Positions 38,925 through 50,000 of a stretch of DNA of 64,000 nt are shown piece after piece (the stretch's first letter is position 1; the number at the start of each line of letters is the position of its first letter). The notes below the pieces were generated by a model. It did not search any database. It was not told the DNA's origin and was given only the letters and a program-made list of their open reading frames with translations. Position numbers and translations under genes: made by a program. This DNA comes from an uncultured Prevotellaceae bacterium (lineage in GTDB: Bacteria > Bacteroidota > Bacteroidia > Bacteroidales > Bacteroidaceae). The stretch lies in assembly GCA_902784565.1 (NCBI GenBank), contig CACZVE010000001.1:62001-126000 (forward strand), written 5' to 3'.

Positions 38925-39977
38925 ATGATGAGGTATCAGACGATATTTTTCACCTTTTTACTTTTCCTGTCCTCTTGTTCGATGATCGACGAGGATCAGA
39001 GCGACTGTGAAGTGAGCGCACCGGCTGAAGTGAATTACGACATGCAGTTGGTGACGAACATGACCACAGAGATTCAGACGCAGTTGTCGGCACAGACGAC
39101 TTTCACGTTGGCTGAGTCACTGCGTTCTCACCTCAGTGAGATCTTCAGTGACTATGCCCACGATGTCGACCTGTCCTTCTATGATACTGTGGATGACTCC
39201 GTGCGCTTGCAACACGACCGCCATATCATGGATGCCAATCAGGCCAGTTACACGCTGAACCTGCCGATGCGACAGTATATGCACTTGGCTGTGGCAAATA
39301 TCGTGGAGAACGATCTGGTGGGGATGGCCAATGATGAGTATTGTCATCCGTCGAAACTCCAACAGGTGGCTCGCGACACCATCGAGTCCCACGGCACGGG
39401 CATCTTTACGGCCCGTCTGCCGATGAATGTGCTGGAGGGGGTGGACCAGACTTTCGAAGTCCACCTGTTCATGGCCAACTGCGCCGCTTGTTTGGTGATT
39501 GACCCGCAGGGGAATGATGCTTCTGGCGTCAAGGTGTTCAGCACTGGCTTTGCCACCGGTTTCAACATCTGCGACAGTGCGTTTGTCTATCCCCAACAGT
39601 CGCCTATTGTGCGTGCGACAGCACTGACAAGACAGAATGACAGCGATGAGGTGGGCTTTTGCTCCGTCACATTTCCGTCGCCCGAACCGAAAGAACAGAA
39701 GTCCGGACGTACACGAACGGTCATCGAAACGGAGGAGCCTTTCATCGTCGAGCCAGGCGAGGAGTCTTTGTGGGAGTTCCGCGTCTATGTGCCGCAGCCT
39801 GACGGAAGGGTCACTGAGACCATCCTCGGTATCCGAGAACCGTTACGTGCCGGTCAGTTGAAAATTATTAAGGTACGCCTGCGCGCGGACGGAAGTGTTG
39901 ATCCCGAAACTCCCGAAGTGGGTGCGAGTGTGACGTTAGACTGGAAACCTGGCGGCGAACTCAATCCTGGTGTATAA
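38925..39977 (+). CDS. Mfa2/FimB-like fimbrial anchor lipoprotein
   Basis: This is a probable anchor that fixes the fimbria to the outer membrane and limits its length. The 351-residue reading from ATG 38925 starts MMRYQTIFFTFLLFLSSC, with a clear lipobox and then SMIDEDQSDC, which resembles the start of Mfa2/FimB-family proteins. The chain is shorter than the fimbrillins and has two beta-sandwich-like halves; it ends in VGASVTLDWKPGGELNPG, echoing the terminal strand of the fimbrillins. The upstream gap (38896-38924) holds a GTGAATAGTGAA-type repeat also seen before the LacI-type gene. Its place after three subunit genes matches anchor position in type V fimbrial operons. Confidence 0.82.
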   Translation: MMRYQTIFFTFLLFLSSCSMIDEDQSDCEVSAPAEVNYDMQLVTNMTTEIQTQLSAQTTFTLAESLRSHLSEIFSDYAHDVDLSFYDTVDDSVRLQHDRHIMDANQASYTLNLPMRQYMHLAVANIVENDLVGMANDEYCHPSKLQQVARDTIESHGTGIFTARLPMNVLEGVDQTFEVHLFMANCAACLVIDPQGNDASGVKVFSTGFATGFNICDSAFVYPQQSPIVRATALTRQNDSDEVGFCSVTFPSPEPKEQKSGRTRTVIETEEPFIVEPGEESLWEFRVYVPQPDGRVTETILGIREPLRAGQLKIIKVRLRADGSVDPETPEVGASVTLDWKPGGELNPGV

Positions 39978-39993
39978 ATAAGAGGATATCGAA

Positions 39994-41790
39994 TTGAAGA
40001 GAAGTATTGAGATATGGCTGATGGCAGTCGCAGCGGTAATGTTGCTGACGGGCTGTTACGACTATGACAGAGATGCCGTTGAGAGCGGTAACCCCGTCAG
40101 AGTACCTTTAGCATTTACATTCTCTTCAACGGCTGGTGACAGACAGACCCGTCAGACTTCTGATGTGCTCCAGACAGGAGATAATCGACGTACTGTTATA
40201 ATCAACCCTAAGCATATCATCCCACTCATAGGTGATACGCCTAATGGCAGTGTAGAAGGCCAGCAGGATCCTGTCGAAAAAACATATACTGATGCACAGG
40301 GTGATTATATTGAGAGGTTGTACCATTACCAATATTGTAATTTGTCGCCAGGTGTTAATGGCTGTTTTGTATATGCTCAGGCAACAGATGTCAATCAATC
40401 AGATGAAACATTCCGGAAAGTATATAATGGTAGTCTGATACCAACATTCCCGACGTCTATAAAAACTACAAGCGATGTACAAAACATCAAGTTTGAGTTG
40501 GAGTCGATTTACAAAGCTTCTGACTATACAGAAACAAACGGTATTCCTGAAGAGGCCTCGACCCTTGCTGGCTATCTGAATACCGTAGCTGAAGCATCAG
40601 GTTGGAAGACATCAAATAATATATATTTGAAGAATCTCTTTGAGAACTTTACGGGACATGGCTCCGACCTACCTGGTTCTGCTGCAAGTGTAAAGAATTG
40701 GATAATGGCTGTTGCTACTATAGCGCAAAACTATTATGACAATTCTCCCATTTCTATAGGAGATGCCGAAAAGACGATCCTCAGCAACATTGTGACAGCG
40801 GCAAATGGAATAACGATTACTGTTAATGACAACAGTTACCCCCGCAACAAATACCTTCCCGATGGGGCGGCAGCAGTGAGATGGACTACCTGGACGGACG
40901 ATCAAGGCAGTCATGAAGGCTTTAAACCAACGATGCAGACTACGACACTTGACAACATCAATTCCGTGTCACGCTTTGCTTATCCCGCTTCACTATATTA
41001 TTTTGTGAGTAGTCAAATCCTGGCATCCGATACACCAGTGGACTTCAATTCTGCATATTCCACATCTACCTCGTGGAGTACTGTACTGTCAGAGAACTTT
41101 GATTCAAACACATCAGGCGTATATACAGAAGTTAAGTCAAGCACCAAGGCAGTAGCACTCGAGTCTCCTGTGCAATATGCTGTGGCACAGCTGATGGTGA
41201 CTGTCAGAGCTGATGCAGAATCTCTTACAGATAATAGCAGTCCGACAAAGACGATAGATATTGAATCAACAACCTTCCCCCTCACAGGAGTCATTGTATG
41301 CGGACAACGACCAGTGAACTATCGGTTCGAGCAAGCTTCTAATTCTGATACAGATATGAAGTTTATTTACGATAGTCAGGTCAAGACCAATGGTGGCGAC
41401 TATTATTATCTGACTTATTCGAATTCAACTCCCTCCAGTGGTCCTATGACGCTCGTACTGCAAAGTTGGACGAATGAGAATGTAAATATCATACTGGAGT
41501 TTGAAAATAAAAGTGGAACGGCTTTTGAATGCCTCAATGGCACAGTCTATCCTGACACGCGTTTTTATCTGGTAGGAGAAGTTGTGGCTACGGGAGGAAC
41601 AGGAACAAAACCCGAGGGTGTGAACCGGGTGTTCACCAAAGACTATATCACCACGGTGAATATGAAGGTCTCGTCATTGGCAAAGGCGTACAATGTGCTG
41701 CCCAACCTGTTGACGAGCAACTTGGAGATTGGTATAGAGACCACCCCGCAGTGGGTAGCCGCCACTCCGACGGTCATAAGATTAGAATAG
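39994..41790 (+). CDS. Fimbrillin-like lipoprotein 4 (TTG start)
   Basis: This is a fourth paralogous subunit (598 residues). The start is a TTG at 39994, because it gives a proper basic N-region and lipobox (KRSIEIWLMAVAAVMLLTGC); the first in-frame ATG (40021) leaves only about a dozen residues before the cysteine. Family landmarks are YLPDGAAAVRWT, SSTKAVALESPVQYAVAQL, GVIVCGQRPVNYRF and LNGTVYPDTRFYLVGE. The C-terminal strand is diverged (LEIGIETTPQWV). It follows the anchor gene, so it may be an accessory or tip subunit rather than the shaft. Third positions are A/T-rich, like subunit 1 and unlike subunits 2 and 3. Confidence 0.8.
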   Translation: MKRSIEIWLMAVAAVMLLTGCYDYDRDAVESGNPVRVPLAFTFSSTAGDRQTRQTSDVLQTGDNRRTVIINPKHIIPLIGDTPNGSVEGQQDPVEKTYTDAQGDYIERLYHYQYCNLSPGVNGCFVYAQATDVNQSDETFRKVYNGSLIPTFPTSIKTTSDVQNIKFELESIYKASDYTETNGIPEEASTLAGYLNTVAEASGWKTSNNIYLKNLFENFTGHGSDLPGSAASVKNWIMAVATIAQNYYDNSPISIGDAEKTILSNIVTAANGITITVNDNSYPRNKYLPDGAAAVRWTTWTDDQGSHEGFKPTMQTTTLDNINSVSRFAYPASLYYFVSSQILASDTPVDFNSAYSTSTSWSTVLSENFDSNTSGVYTEVKSSTKAVALESPVQYAVAQLMVTVRADAESLTDNSSPTKTIDIESTTFPLTGVIVCGQRPVNYRFEQASNSDTDMKFIYDSQVKTNGGDYYYLTYSNSTPSSGPMTLVLQSWTNENVNIILEFENKSGTAFECLNGTVYPDTRFYLVGEVVATGGTGTKPEGVNRVFTKDYITTVNMKVSSLAKAYNVLPNLLTSNLEIGIETTPQWVAATPTVIRLE

Positions 41791-41799
41791 TGTAAAATA

Positions 41800-42984
41800 A
41801 TGAATAACAGAAAGAGATATATCGGATGGTTGTTGGGCAGCATGCTGATGCTACTCTTTACTGCCTGTTACTCGTACGAGGAAGCGCCAAAGGATAAAGC
41901 GGTCCTCAAGATATATCTCTTTGCCCCTGATAATCCTATCGTCACCCGTGCTGACGAAGGCTATGTGGATGCCTCATCTGATGAGAGTCGCATCAACACC
42001 CTCGATATCTGGGTGTTTGAACATAACGACCTCCATACTCTCGTGGGATATCTCCATCTGGCGAACCAGACCTTCGAAAGCAACAATCAGAAGGTGGTCA
42101 CCATGAATATCACTGATGAGTATGCCGAAAAGAACCCCAGACCCAGTGTTGACATCTATGTGATGGCCAACGTTACGAATTTAAACTGTGGTCTGACCTT
42201 CGGTCGTGAAACCACCTCCGCGCAACTGGATGCGGCTAAGATCGGACGCTCAGGTACTGCCGACTTCTTCGGCCTGACCTCATTGGTGAGCACTGTTCCC
42301 AGCGATGGCCTGCCTATGTCGGGTATATTATTAGATCAGAACGTAGATGACACAACTGCGCCTGTGTACTCTGTCGCAAAGACGAAAAAGGTGAAACTGG
42401 TGCGAGCCGTGTCCAAGGTACGTTTTATTCTCAGTAAGTCCAATTCCAATCCGCCGACTGTCAGCGACCTCAGCATCAAGTTCGACGATGAGATGGTGCC
42501 CACCAATGAGTATCTCTTCCTGAGTGATGAATATCCATCGGCGACTGGTCATGTGGATAATACGTCTTATGAGAAAGAGGATGACAACAAGGTTCTAGTG
42601 TCCGGCATTGGTATCGGCGACATCAACGATTGTCCTGATCCGGCTTCCTATGAATGGGGTGCTGTAGCGAATGAGACGGCACAGGCATATGAGGAGAGGA
42701 TCAATGCAGGTGTGACCGCAGATGATCTTTCACAGGTAGGACTGTTCTATCTGCGTGAGTCCGATAAGAAGATGACGGGAACGATAACCTATACGTTGGG
42801 AACGGGGGAAAGTACTACCCCGAAATCTGTTCCCTTCGAGATGGCTGCTGCCGGCGACTTTACGCGCAACCATACCTGGATTGTCTATGGCTATTTCCTT
42901 GGTAACGGCGACTTGGTGTTGAGTCAGGTGCTTCGTCTGCCTTGGGATGACGATAACGAATCGGACAAAATACATAATTGGTAA
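41800..42984 (+). CDS. Fimbrial accessory lipoprotein A
   Basis: This 394-residue lipoprotein (lipobox MLLFTAC) is probably an accessory or tip component. The N-terminal domain (VLKIYLFAPDN…RINTLDIWVFEHNDL…VDIYVMANVTNL) has the edge-strand pattern seen in Mfa/FimC-E-like proteins, where a T-L-D-I-W-V-F motif opens the first sandwich. The C-terminal half has VRAVSKVRFILSKS and ends in LSQVLRLPWDDDNESDKIHNW. No enzymatic motif is seen. It is 9 bp after the fourth fimbrillin and 13 bp before the next gene, so it belongs to the operon. I could not match it to a specific named subunit. Confidence 0.72.
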   Translation: MNNRKRYIGWLLGSMLMLLFTACYSYEEAPKDKAVLKIYLFAPDNPIVTRADEGYVDASSDESRINTLDIWVFEHNDLHTLVGYLHLANQTFESNNQKVVTMNITDEYAEKNPRPSVDIYVMANVTNLNCGLTFGRETTSAQLDAAKIGRSGTADFFGLTSLVSTVPSDGLPMSGILLDQNVDDTTAPVYSVAKTKKVKLVRAVSKVRFILSKSNSNPPTVSDLSIKFDDEMVPTNEYLFLSDEYPSATGHVDNTSYEKEDDNKVLVSGIGIGDINDCPDPASYEWGAVANETAQAYEERINAGVTADDLSQVGLFYLRESDKKMTGTITYTLGTGESTTPKSVPFEMAAAGDFTRNHTWIVYGYFLGNGDLVLSQVLRLPWDDDNESDKIHNW

Positions 42985-42997
42985 AAGAATAGAAATA

Positions 42998-44092
42998 ATG
43001 ATAACGGCAAGGCATACATATCAGTGGTTGTGGGGCTGTCTTCTGACAGGCTGCCTCCTGCTGTTCGTGGCCTGTGCCGATGACGACGTTGAGGAGCCAC
43101 AGGGAGGCACATTGCGACTGTCGTCAGTAACCCGTCAGGGTGAAACAACGCCTGAAGTGGTCAAAGAGGGTACTGTCAGATTGTTTATCGCCACTGCCGA
43201 TAACTATACTTCGGGTTCCTTCAGCGGAGCCGTTGACCAGACCGATCCTACCAAGACTATTTGGACTAACAGCGGTGCTACTGTCAAGGAGAACACGCAG
43301 TACTATATCTACGGCTATATGCCTTATAATAATAATGTAGTGAGCAGCACCAGCAGTATAGCGAAGCCGACAGGCGACTATTCCGATGGCGCCATCATGA
43401 CGCTGAGTGGTCTCCCCGTCTTAACCAGTGAGGACATCTGTGTCATCGTCGGTGTGGGTGACGCTACTGCAGCAGCAGTCCAGGGTGTGTACGGCTACAC
43501 CTCAGGTATTTATACTACCCAAGATATTAATGACAAGAACCCAGTCAACCTGCTGATGGGACATCTCTACACCCAGTTGCAATTGCGGTTCTGCGTCGAC
43601 AAGGACTATTATGCCCTGCGCCACATCCGCCTGAAGACGGTGAAAGTGAATTCTACATACGTTGCAAGTGGCACGAAGATCACAGCCACTGTGAATCTCG
43701 CGGCTGGTTCTGGCTTGTCTGCTGAAAGGGTTAGTTTTTCTGAACCCGCAACAACCTCTCCATCCACACCTGAAACGTTACCATTGCTAACGGGTGGCGA
43801 TGTGAATCTTGCAGTGGCACCCGACTATACTGAGTTGAGCAACACCGTGAACTGTCCGTACCGTCTCTTCGATGGCGATGGTACTTATCTCTCTCTTGAG
43901 TGTACCTACGATGTCTATGACAGCGCGGATAATAACCTCTTGATTCGAAAGGACTGCAAGTCCGTAAACAAGATAAAAGTAGATAGGCAGGCGCCTGGTA
44001 TGAGAAAGGTCCTCACGCTCACCGTTGAGCCCACTTATCTGTATGTGTTGGCTGATCCCGACCTCGACAACCCGACGATAAAGATTCAATGA
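42998..44092 (+). CDS. Fimbrial accessory lipoprotein B (fimbrillin-like)
   Basis: The start is ATG 42998 (MITARHTYQWLWGC); an earlier ATG at 42947 would overlap the previous gene by 38 bp. The lipobox is LLFVAC (Cys about 26). The 364-residue protein shows the fimbrillin-associated pattern TVRLFIATADNYTSG, TQYYIYGYMPYNN, a GHLYTQLQLRF central strand, and DRQAPGMRKVLTLTVEPTYLYV near the C-terminus. It is likely a minor or tip subunit. Its stop overlaps the start of the 4108-residue protein gene as ATGA, which couples translation of the two and argues that they work together. Confidence 0.75.
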   Translation: MITARHTYQWLWGCLLTGCLLLFVACADDDVEEPQGGTLRLSSVTRQGETTPEVVKEGTVRLFIATADNYTSGSFSGAVDQTDPTKTIWTNSGATVKENTQYYIYGYMPYNNNVVSSTSSIAKPTGDYSDGAIMTLSGLPVLTSEDICVIVGVGDATAAAVQGVYGYTSGIYTTQDINDKNPVNLLMGHLYTQLQLRFCVDKDYYALRHIRLKTVKVNSTYVASGTKITATVNLAAGSGLSAERVSFSEPATTSPSTPETLPLLTGGDVNLAVAPDYTELSNTVNCPYRLFDGDGTYLSLECTYDVYDSADNNLLIRKDCKSVNKIKVDRQAPGMRKVLTLTVEPTYLYVLADPDLDNPTIKIQ

Positions 44093-47000
44093 AGATGTTG
44101 ATTTGCAATAATATAAATATAATAGGTACGCGAGGAAGAAGTAGTATCCGAATGCTGCTCCTGCTGATGCTTTTGCTGTCGATGTCGACGGCTGAGGCTC
44201 AGATCATGATTGGCGGTATCGTCTATGGTGGCGGTAATGAGGGTAACACAGACGGAAGTACTAAAGTCACCGTGCGTGCCGGAGATATCAATGCTGTCTT
44301 TGGTGGTGCCAGAAAGGCTGACGTGAAAGGCAATGCCTTTGTCAATATCGATGGTGAACATGCCTCCAACTATATCGTCATCAACAAGGTCTATGGCGGT
44401 AACGATATTTCTGGAGAAATAGGTGATCCCCAAAAACAGACGAACAACGCAAAAAAACTGCCCACAGAATTGACACTGGCCGGAGAAAACAGTGTCACCA
44501 AAGACTGGGATGCCTTTGTGCGTGTTTCGACCAAGACCGATACCGAGGGCAAGGAGACTGCTGATGCCCAAAGGATTTATATCGGACAGCTCTTTGGCGG
44601 TGGCAACGGCGACTACGACTATACCTCAGACGGCAGTCCTTATAAAGGATTATCCAGTCCAGTAATGGGAAAGACCTACCTTGAAATTGTCGGCGGCTCC
44701 ATTGTCTATGCCTATGGTGGTGGCAATAATGCCACAGTGACAAAGAATACCGTCATTTGTGTGGATAACCCAAGTAAGGTGGTCAATAGTATCAAAGATG
44801 CCAATAATCCTAATGCTGACACCAGCGACCCAAATTCGACTAACTATGGTGAGTTGCTGACCACAGGGCGTTTCAAGAATAAGATGGGTATCAATACTGG
44901 CTTCTCCTATCCCAGCAGCGATGCTTTCCAGATAGGCCGTTTCTTTGGTGGCAACAACAAGGCTGAGATGTCCATCCGTCCTACATGGAATCTGAAGAGC
45001 GGTAAGATCCGCAATCTCTATTCCGGAGGTAACCAGGGTGATATGACCAGTCCGGAAGGTCTGCTCCTGAATATTGACGCCGACTCCAAGATCATCGTCG
45101 ATAACCTTTTTGGCGGCTGCCGCATGGCCGATGTTAAGCCGATGGAGAATGGTGTCTTAACAACGACCGAAAATCTCGCAGGCTATAATTTCCCCCGAGG
45201 GTTCTCGGCTCGTGTGGTTATATCTGGCGGTGACATCAATAATGTCTATGGTGGTAATGATGTCTCCGGAAAGGTCTATGGCGGTAATGCCGTAGGCATC
45301 CGTATTAGTGTCCGTGGCGATGTCTATGGCGGTGGCAACGGCTCCTATCCTTATACAGATAATTGGGACTTGAGAAACGATGATATTTATGGCGACCTGT
45401 ATTATGGTGAGCGCACAAATGAAAAGTTCAGTTTTGCTGATCAGAATGCATCCGTCGAGGCTCTGAACGCCTTCCGTCCCAATGCTGAGCAGGTGTCAAT
45501 CCGTGTGGTGGGCACGGAAACGAAGCCTACCATCGTTCACGGCAGTATCTACTGTGGTGGAAACAGTGCCACCATTATGTCTACGGGTGACAACCGTACG
45601 GTGGAATTGAAGATCGGCTCGTATGTCATTGCCGACAATGTGTTCCTCGGCAACAATGGTGCGAACATGGTGACAGAAGATATTTTGAAACACTATGCCT
45701 ATAATGTGGATGCCGACGGAAAAGTTGTCACTTCGGGAGGCACGGACTTCAGTACGTTGGTTTTGACAGATAAAACAACTTTCCAGTCCTATATGGACGG
45801 TGTTGCCATGACCCTGAAGCCCAGTGTGGTATTCGACAGCAAGGCTAATGGTGATGCCGATGATTACAAAGAGTATTCGTCTTATTTCGGTTCGTTCTTC
45901 TGCGGCGGCAATGTGGGTAGCATGAAAGCAAACGGAAAGATCACGATCAACTTCAATAAGCCCGTTTATATATATAATAAGGTGGTGGGTGGCTGTAACG
46001 ATGCCAATATCTACGCCCAGACTGGTCTCAATGCCGAATACTTAGGTGGCCTGTTGGGCAATCCTGATCCTGTTCCTACTGGTTCTCCAGAAGGCACCAT
46101 CGGCGACAAACTAGAACTGAACCTCAGCGGTTTGAAGATTCAGCCCAAGCGCTGGAAGTATCAAAGAGATGCCTCCAATTACAATAATATCCTTAAAGAT
46201 GCAGACGACAATCCTTTGTACGACCTCGACGCAAATGGCAACGCTCAGTTGGAGTGGAACACCGTGATATATGATGCAGAAACACAATCATTTAAGGATG
46301 TTGCCCCCGTCACCGAACCAAAGGCCTTTGACAAGGCAACAGACCTTGACCGTCGTCTCTTAGGCGGAAATATCTATGGTGGCTGCTATAACCGGGGCCA
46401 TATCAACGGTAATGTCATCATCAATCTGAATGCCTCTATCCATGAGCGCGACAAACTTTTTGACGTTGTGTCGAATGAGGGTGATATCCTTTATGTGAAT
46501 GTAGAGAATGCAGAAGAAAAAGAGAATTACTATACTATAACGAAGCGTAACACGGGCGTCATCCTCTCTCATCAGGGTATGGACGTGTTGGGTGGTGCCC
46601 TGAACGTCTTTGGTGGCGGCTATGGTGGCGACTCCGAGATCTGGGGTAGTACTACTATTAACCTGAATAAAGGCTATACCTTCCAGATTTTTGGTGGTGG
46701 CGAGGCCGGAGCCATCGGTAAACCTGTCAATAATCCGACTACAGAAGTATTGGAATACGCTTACGACCAGAACTACAGCACCTATATCAACCTGAACGGT
46801 GATGCCAACCTCCCAGGTGTGGCTCGTGGTGCTACAGGCGACAGCCCCGACATGGCCGAGTGTGAGTTCATCTACGGTGGTGCCTTCGAGGGTAAGATTG
46901 CTGGCGACACCCATATCAACCTCGGTAATGGTCGTATCTTCAACTCCTTTGCCGGTAGTTGTAATGCCGACATCCTTGGCCATACCGAAACCTATATCGG

Positions 47001-50000
47001 TCGAAGTGGCGTGGATGCCGATGGTAAAGACATCGCCGGCTTCCCATGGGTTCGTGACCATCTCTATGGCGGTAATGATCTGGGTGGAGAGATTAAGGGT
47101 GCTGCCAAATTCTCTTCCCGTATCCGTGACGAGGTGAAAAGCATGGTCGAGGGTGACTATAGCGTGACGTCTTATATGGAGTATACACAGGGAAGAGTGA
47201 GGAATATCTTAGGTGGCTGTTTTGGTAACTATAATTATACTGATGAAGCTTATGCTAATCGTACCGAAAAAAAGCCTTATATGCACAATGCCTTCGTCAA
47301 TTTCAGACCTAGTACGAATGCTAACAATTCGGTAGAGAAAGTATTCGGTGCCGGAGAGGGGTATTCGGGCGATCGTGATGGCGACAAGTGCCAGGATCAC
47401 AGTTATGTGCTCATCGATATTCCCGAAAATGTGGAAAATTTTGCCAATACGGAGGTCTTCGGTGCAGGCGCATACAACGGTCTTGGCATGCGCTACACCG
47501 CTGCTGAAACATTTGGAGACGGCTTCGATCTCAACGAAGCCTCTGCCGTCATCGACCTGATGCGAGGTCAGATTGGTGCTGCCTACGGTGGCAGTTTCGA
47601 ACAGGGCATTACCCGTCGTACCGTGGTGAATGTGCCGGAAGGCTCCACCATCAAGATCGGAAGTATCTTCGGTGGAGCGTATGGAAGTGAGACCTATGAG
47701 CCTTGTGATGTCTATGAGGCCAATGTGAACTATCGTACTCACAGTGATCAGGCATACCTGATATACAATCCCCGCAGGGAAGATGAAAAGACCAAGCAGA
47801 TGATTGGTAACGAACTGCAGAAGGGTGCCATTTATGGCGGTAATAACCAAGAACGCCGCACCCTCTATGGCAGGATTAATATCTATGCCCCAGTCAAGCA
47901 GAAGCATTATAAATATGAATGGTCTAACGCGACGGTCTATGGCGCAGGCTATGGTCAAATGACCTGGAATGAATACACCGAGGTAAACCTGTATGACGGT
48001 GCAAAGGTCTGGGAGGTTTATGGCGGCGGTGAAGCCGGTGGTGTGATGAGTGCTGAGAGTGTACAGAAATACATCGCTTTAAATCCATATAATGTCTCTC
48101 CTGCAGATAAGTGGATAAAAGCATGGACTTTAGGCAGTGGTTATGATGACGGGACTTTTGCTAATGAAGCAAATAGTTATGCATCTAATACTTACACCAA
48201 CCTGAATAACCCATTGGCAAGAACGGCAGAAATGGACGACAGAACCACAAAGACCTATCGGTACAACACCAACGTCATTATTCACAAAGGTGCTTACGTG
48301 GGGAACTATGCTTATGGCGGTGGACTTGGCAAGGAAGGAGAGATTTTTTACGGAAGTGGTGATGTGTATGGTACGACTTATATCGCTCTCCTCGGCGGCA
48401 TCGTGAATAAGGATATCTATGCTGCTGGTACGGTGGGAGCCGTTTACAACCTCTTTGGTGCAGAAAACTACACCGCCAGCACGAATGCCTATATCGCCGG
48501 TGGTATGCTGCGTAACGTCTATGGCGGCGGCTGGAAGGGTGATGTAGGACGGCATACTGGCACTTCATCTGATCCTAACAGTTTAGAAGGTGACATCCTC
48601 AGTGAGGCTCACGTGGTCATCGGTATCCGTCCAGACCAGAAGGATTCGAATCTTAAAACTGAATTGAAGAAGGTTCTGGGCAATGAATTCAATGAGAATT
48701 CGTCAAACTGGAAGGATGCCTACGGCTTCTATGCCGGTGAGCCTGCCATCCAGCGTAACGCTTACGGCGGTGGTGAGGGTGGTGCCATCTTCGGTTCGTC
48801 CTACCTTACTATTAATAATGGCTACATCGGTTATGTCCACCTGAATGCTAATGAAACCCTTGATGAATACGGAGCGATAGCCGATGCTACAGTAACAACG
48901 CCCCCCCGCTATGTTGAGAAGATTCATGATGACACGTATTGGGATGGAAAGGTGTGGAAAGGCGCCAACCGTCTGGTTGACTGCGGAAATGTCTTCGGCG
49001 GTGGCTACGACGTGAGGAGTAGTGTTGACGAAACCCATGTCACTTTATGGAACGGTAACATCCGCAACAGTATGCATGGTGGCGGTGAGATTGCCACCAT
49101 CGGTCGTGGTGCCGTTACGCCGAGTGGTCAATCAAACTCCGTGCGCACCTTGGCAGGTTTCTATAAGGCAGGCAAGACGAATGTTGAGATGTTCAACGGC
49201 CATGTGCTGCGCAACGTGTTCGGCGGTGGTAAGGGTTATAACATTTATGGCTATGGCCAGGAGGGTACGCTCTATACCGACGGTTACGTGTTCGGACAGA
49301 CCGAGGTTCACATCCACGGTGGTGAGATCGGCACCGATGAAGGTGTAGCCAACGGCTATGGCAACGTGTTCGGCGGAGGCGATATCGGCTATGTCTATAG
49401 TCCCAGCAGTCCCAGATATTATCTTGCTACAACACCTGCAACAAGGGAAAGAACAGGCTCACCTGGACATTTCTATTATTATATCAATGATAATAAAGAT
49501 ATGGAGGAGGACTGCAAGGTGGTCATCTCACCTTGGCTGCAGGTAAGGGATGCTAATGATAATGGTGTTGAAATCAACGGCAAGACTAAATACCAATACG
49601 AGTATTTCGAGACTGAGGACTTGAATACCCTTGTAAAGGGAGCCGAAGAATGGGGTAAACTGTTTACAGGCGACTATGTTGACGGAGTTGCAAATGTTGA
49701 TGACCCTGTGGAGCGTGGTGTCAAGATTCACAATGCGGTGTTCGCTGGTGGTAATGTGTCTTCGAACAGCGACCAGACCTACGCCAACGCGACGACGGTT
49801 TATGGCAATACCACTGCCACGATCAATGATATCTTCCACCGTGACTTCATCACCGTGGGCACCGAGCATACGGGTGGTCTATATGGAGGTGGTAACCTCT
49901 CGGTGGTCGATGGCTACCGTGAACTGAACATCACCAACTACGGCACCGACTACTATGGCCTGAAGCAAACCATAAAAATTGACGAGTATCGCAAACTGTC

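Noticed and set aside
44209..49930. DNA-level tandem repeat or phase-variable array.
   Set aside because: The repeats are conserved in protein pattern but divergent in DNA, with irregular spacing, so slippage is unlikely.
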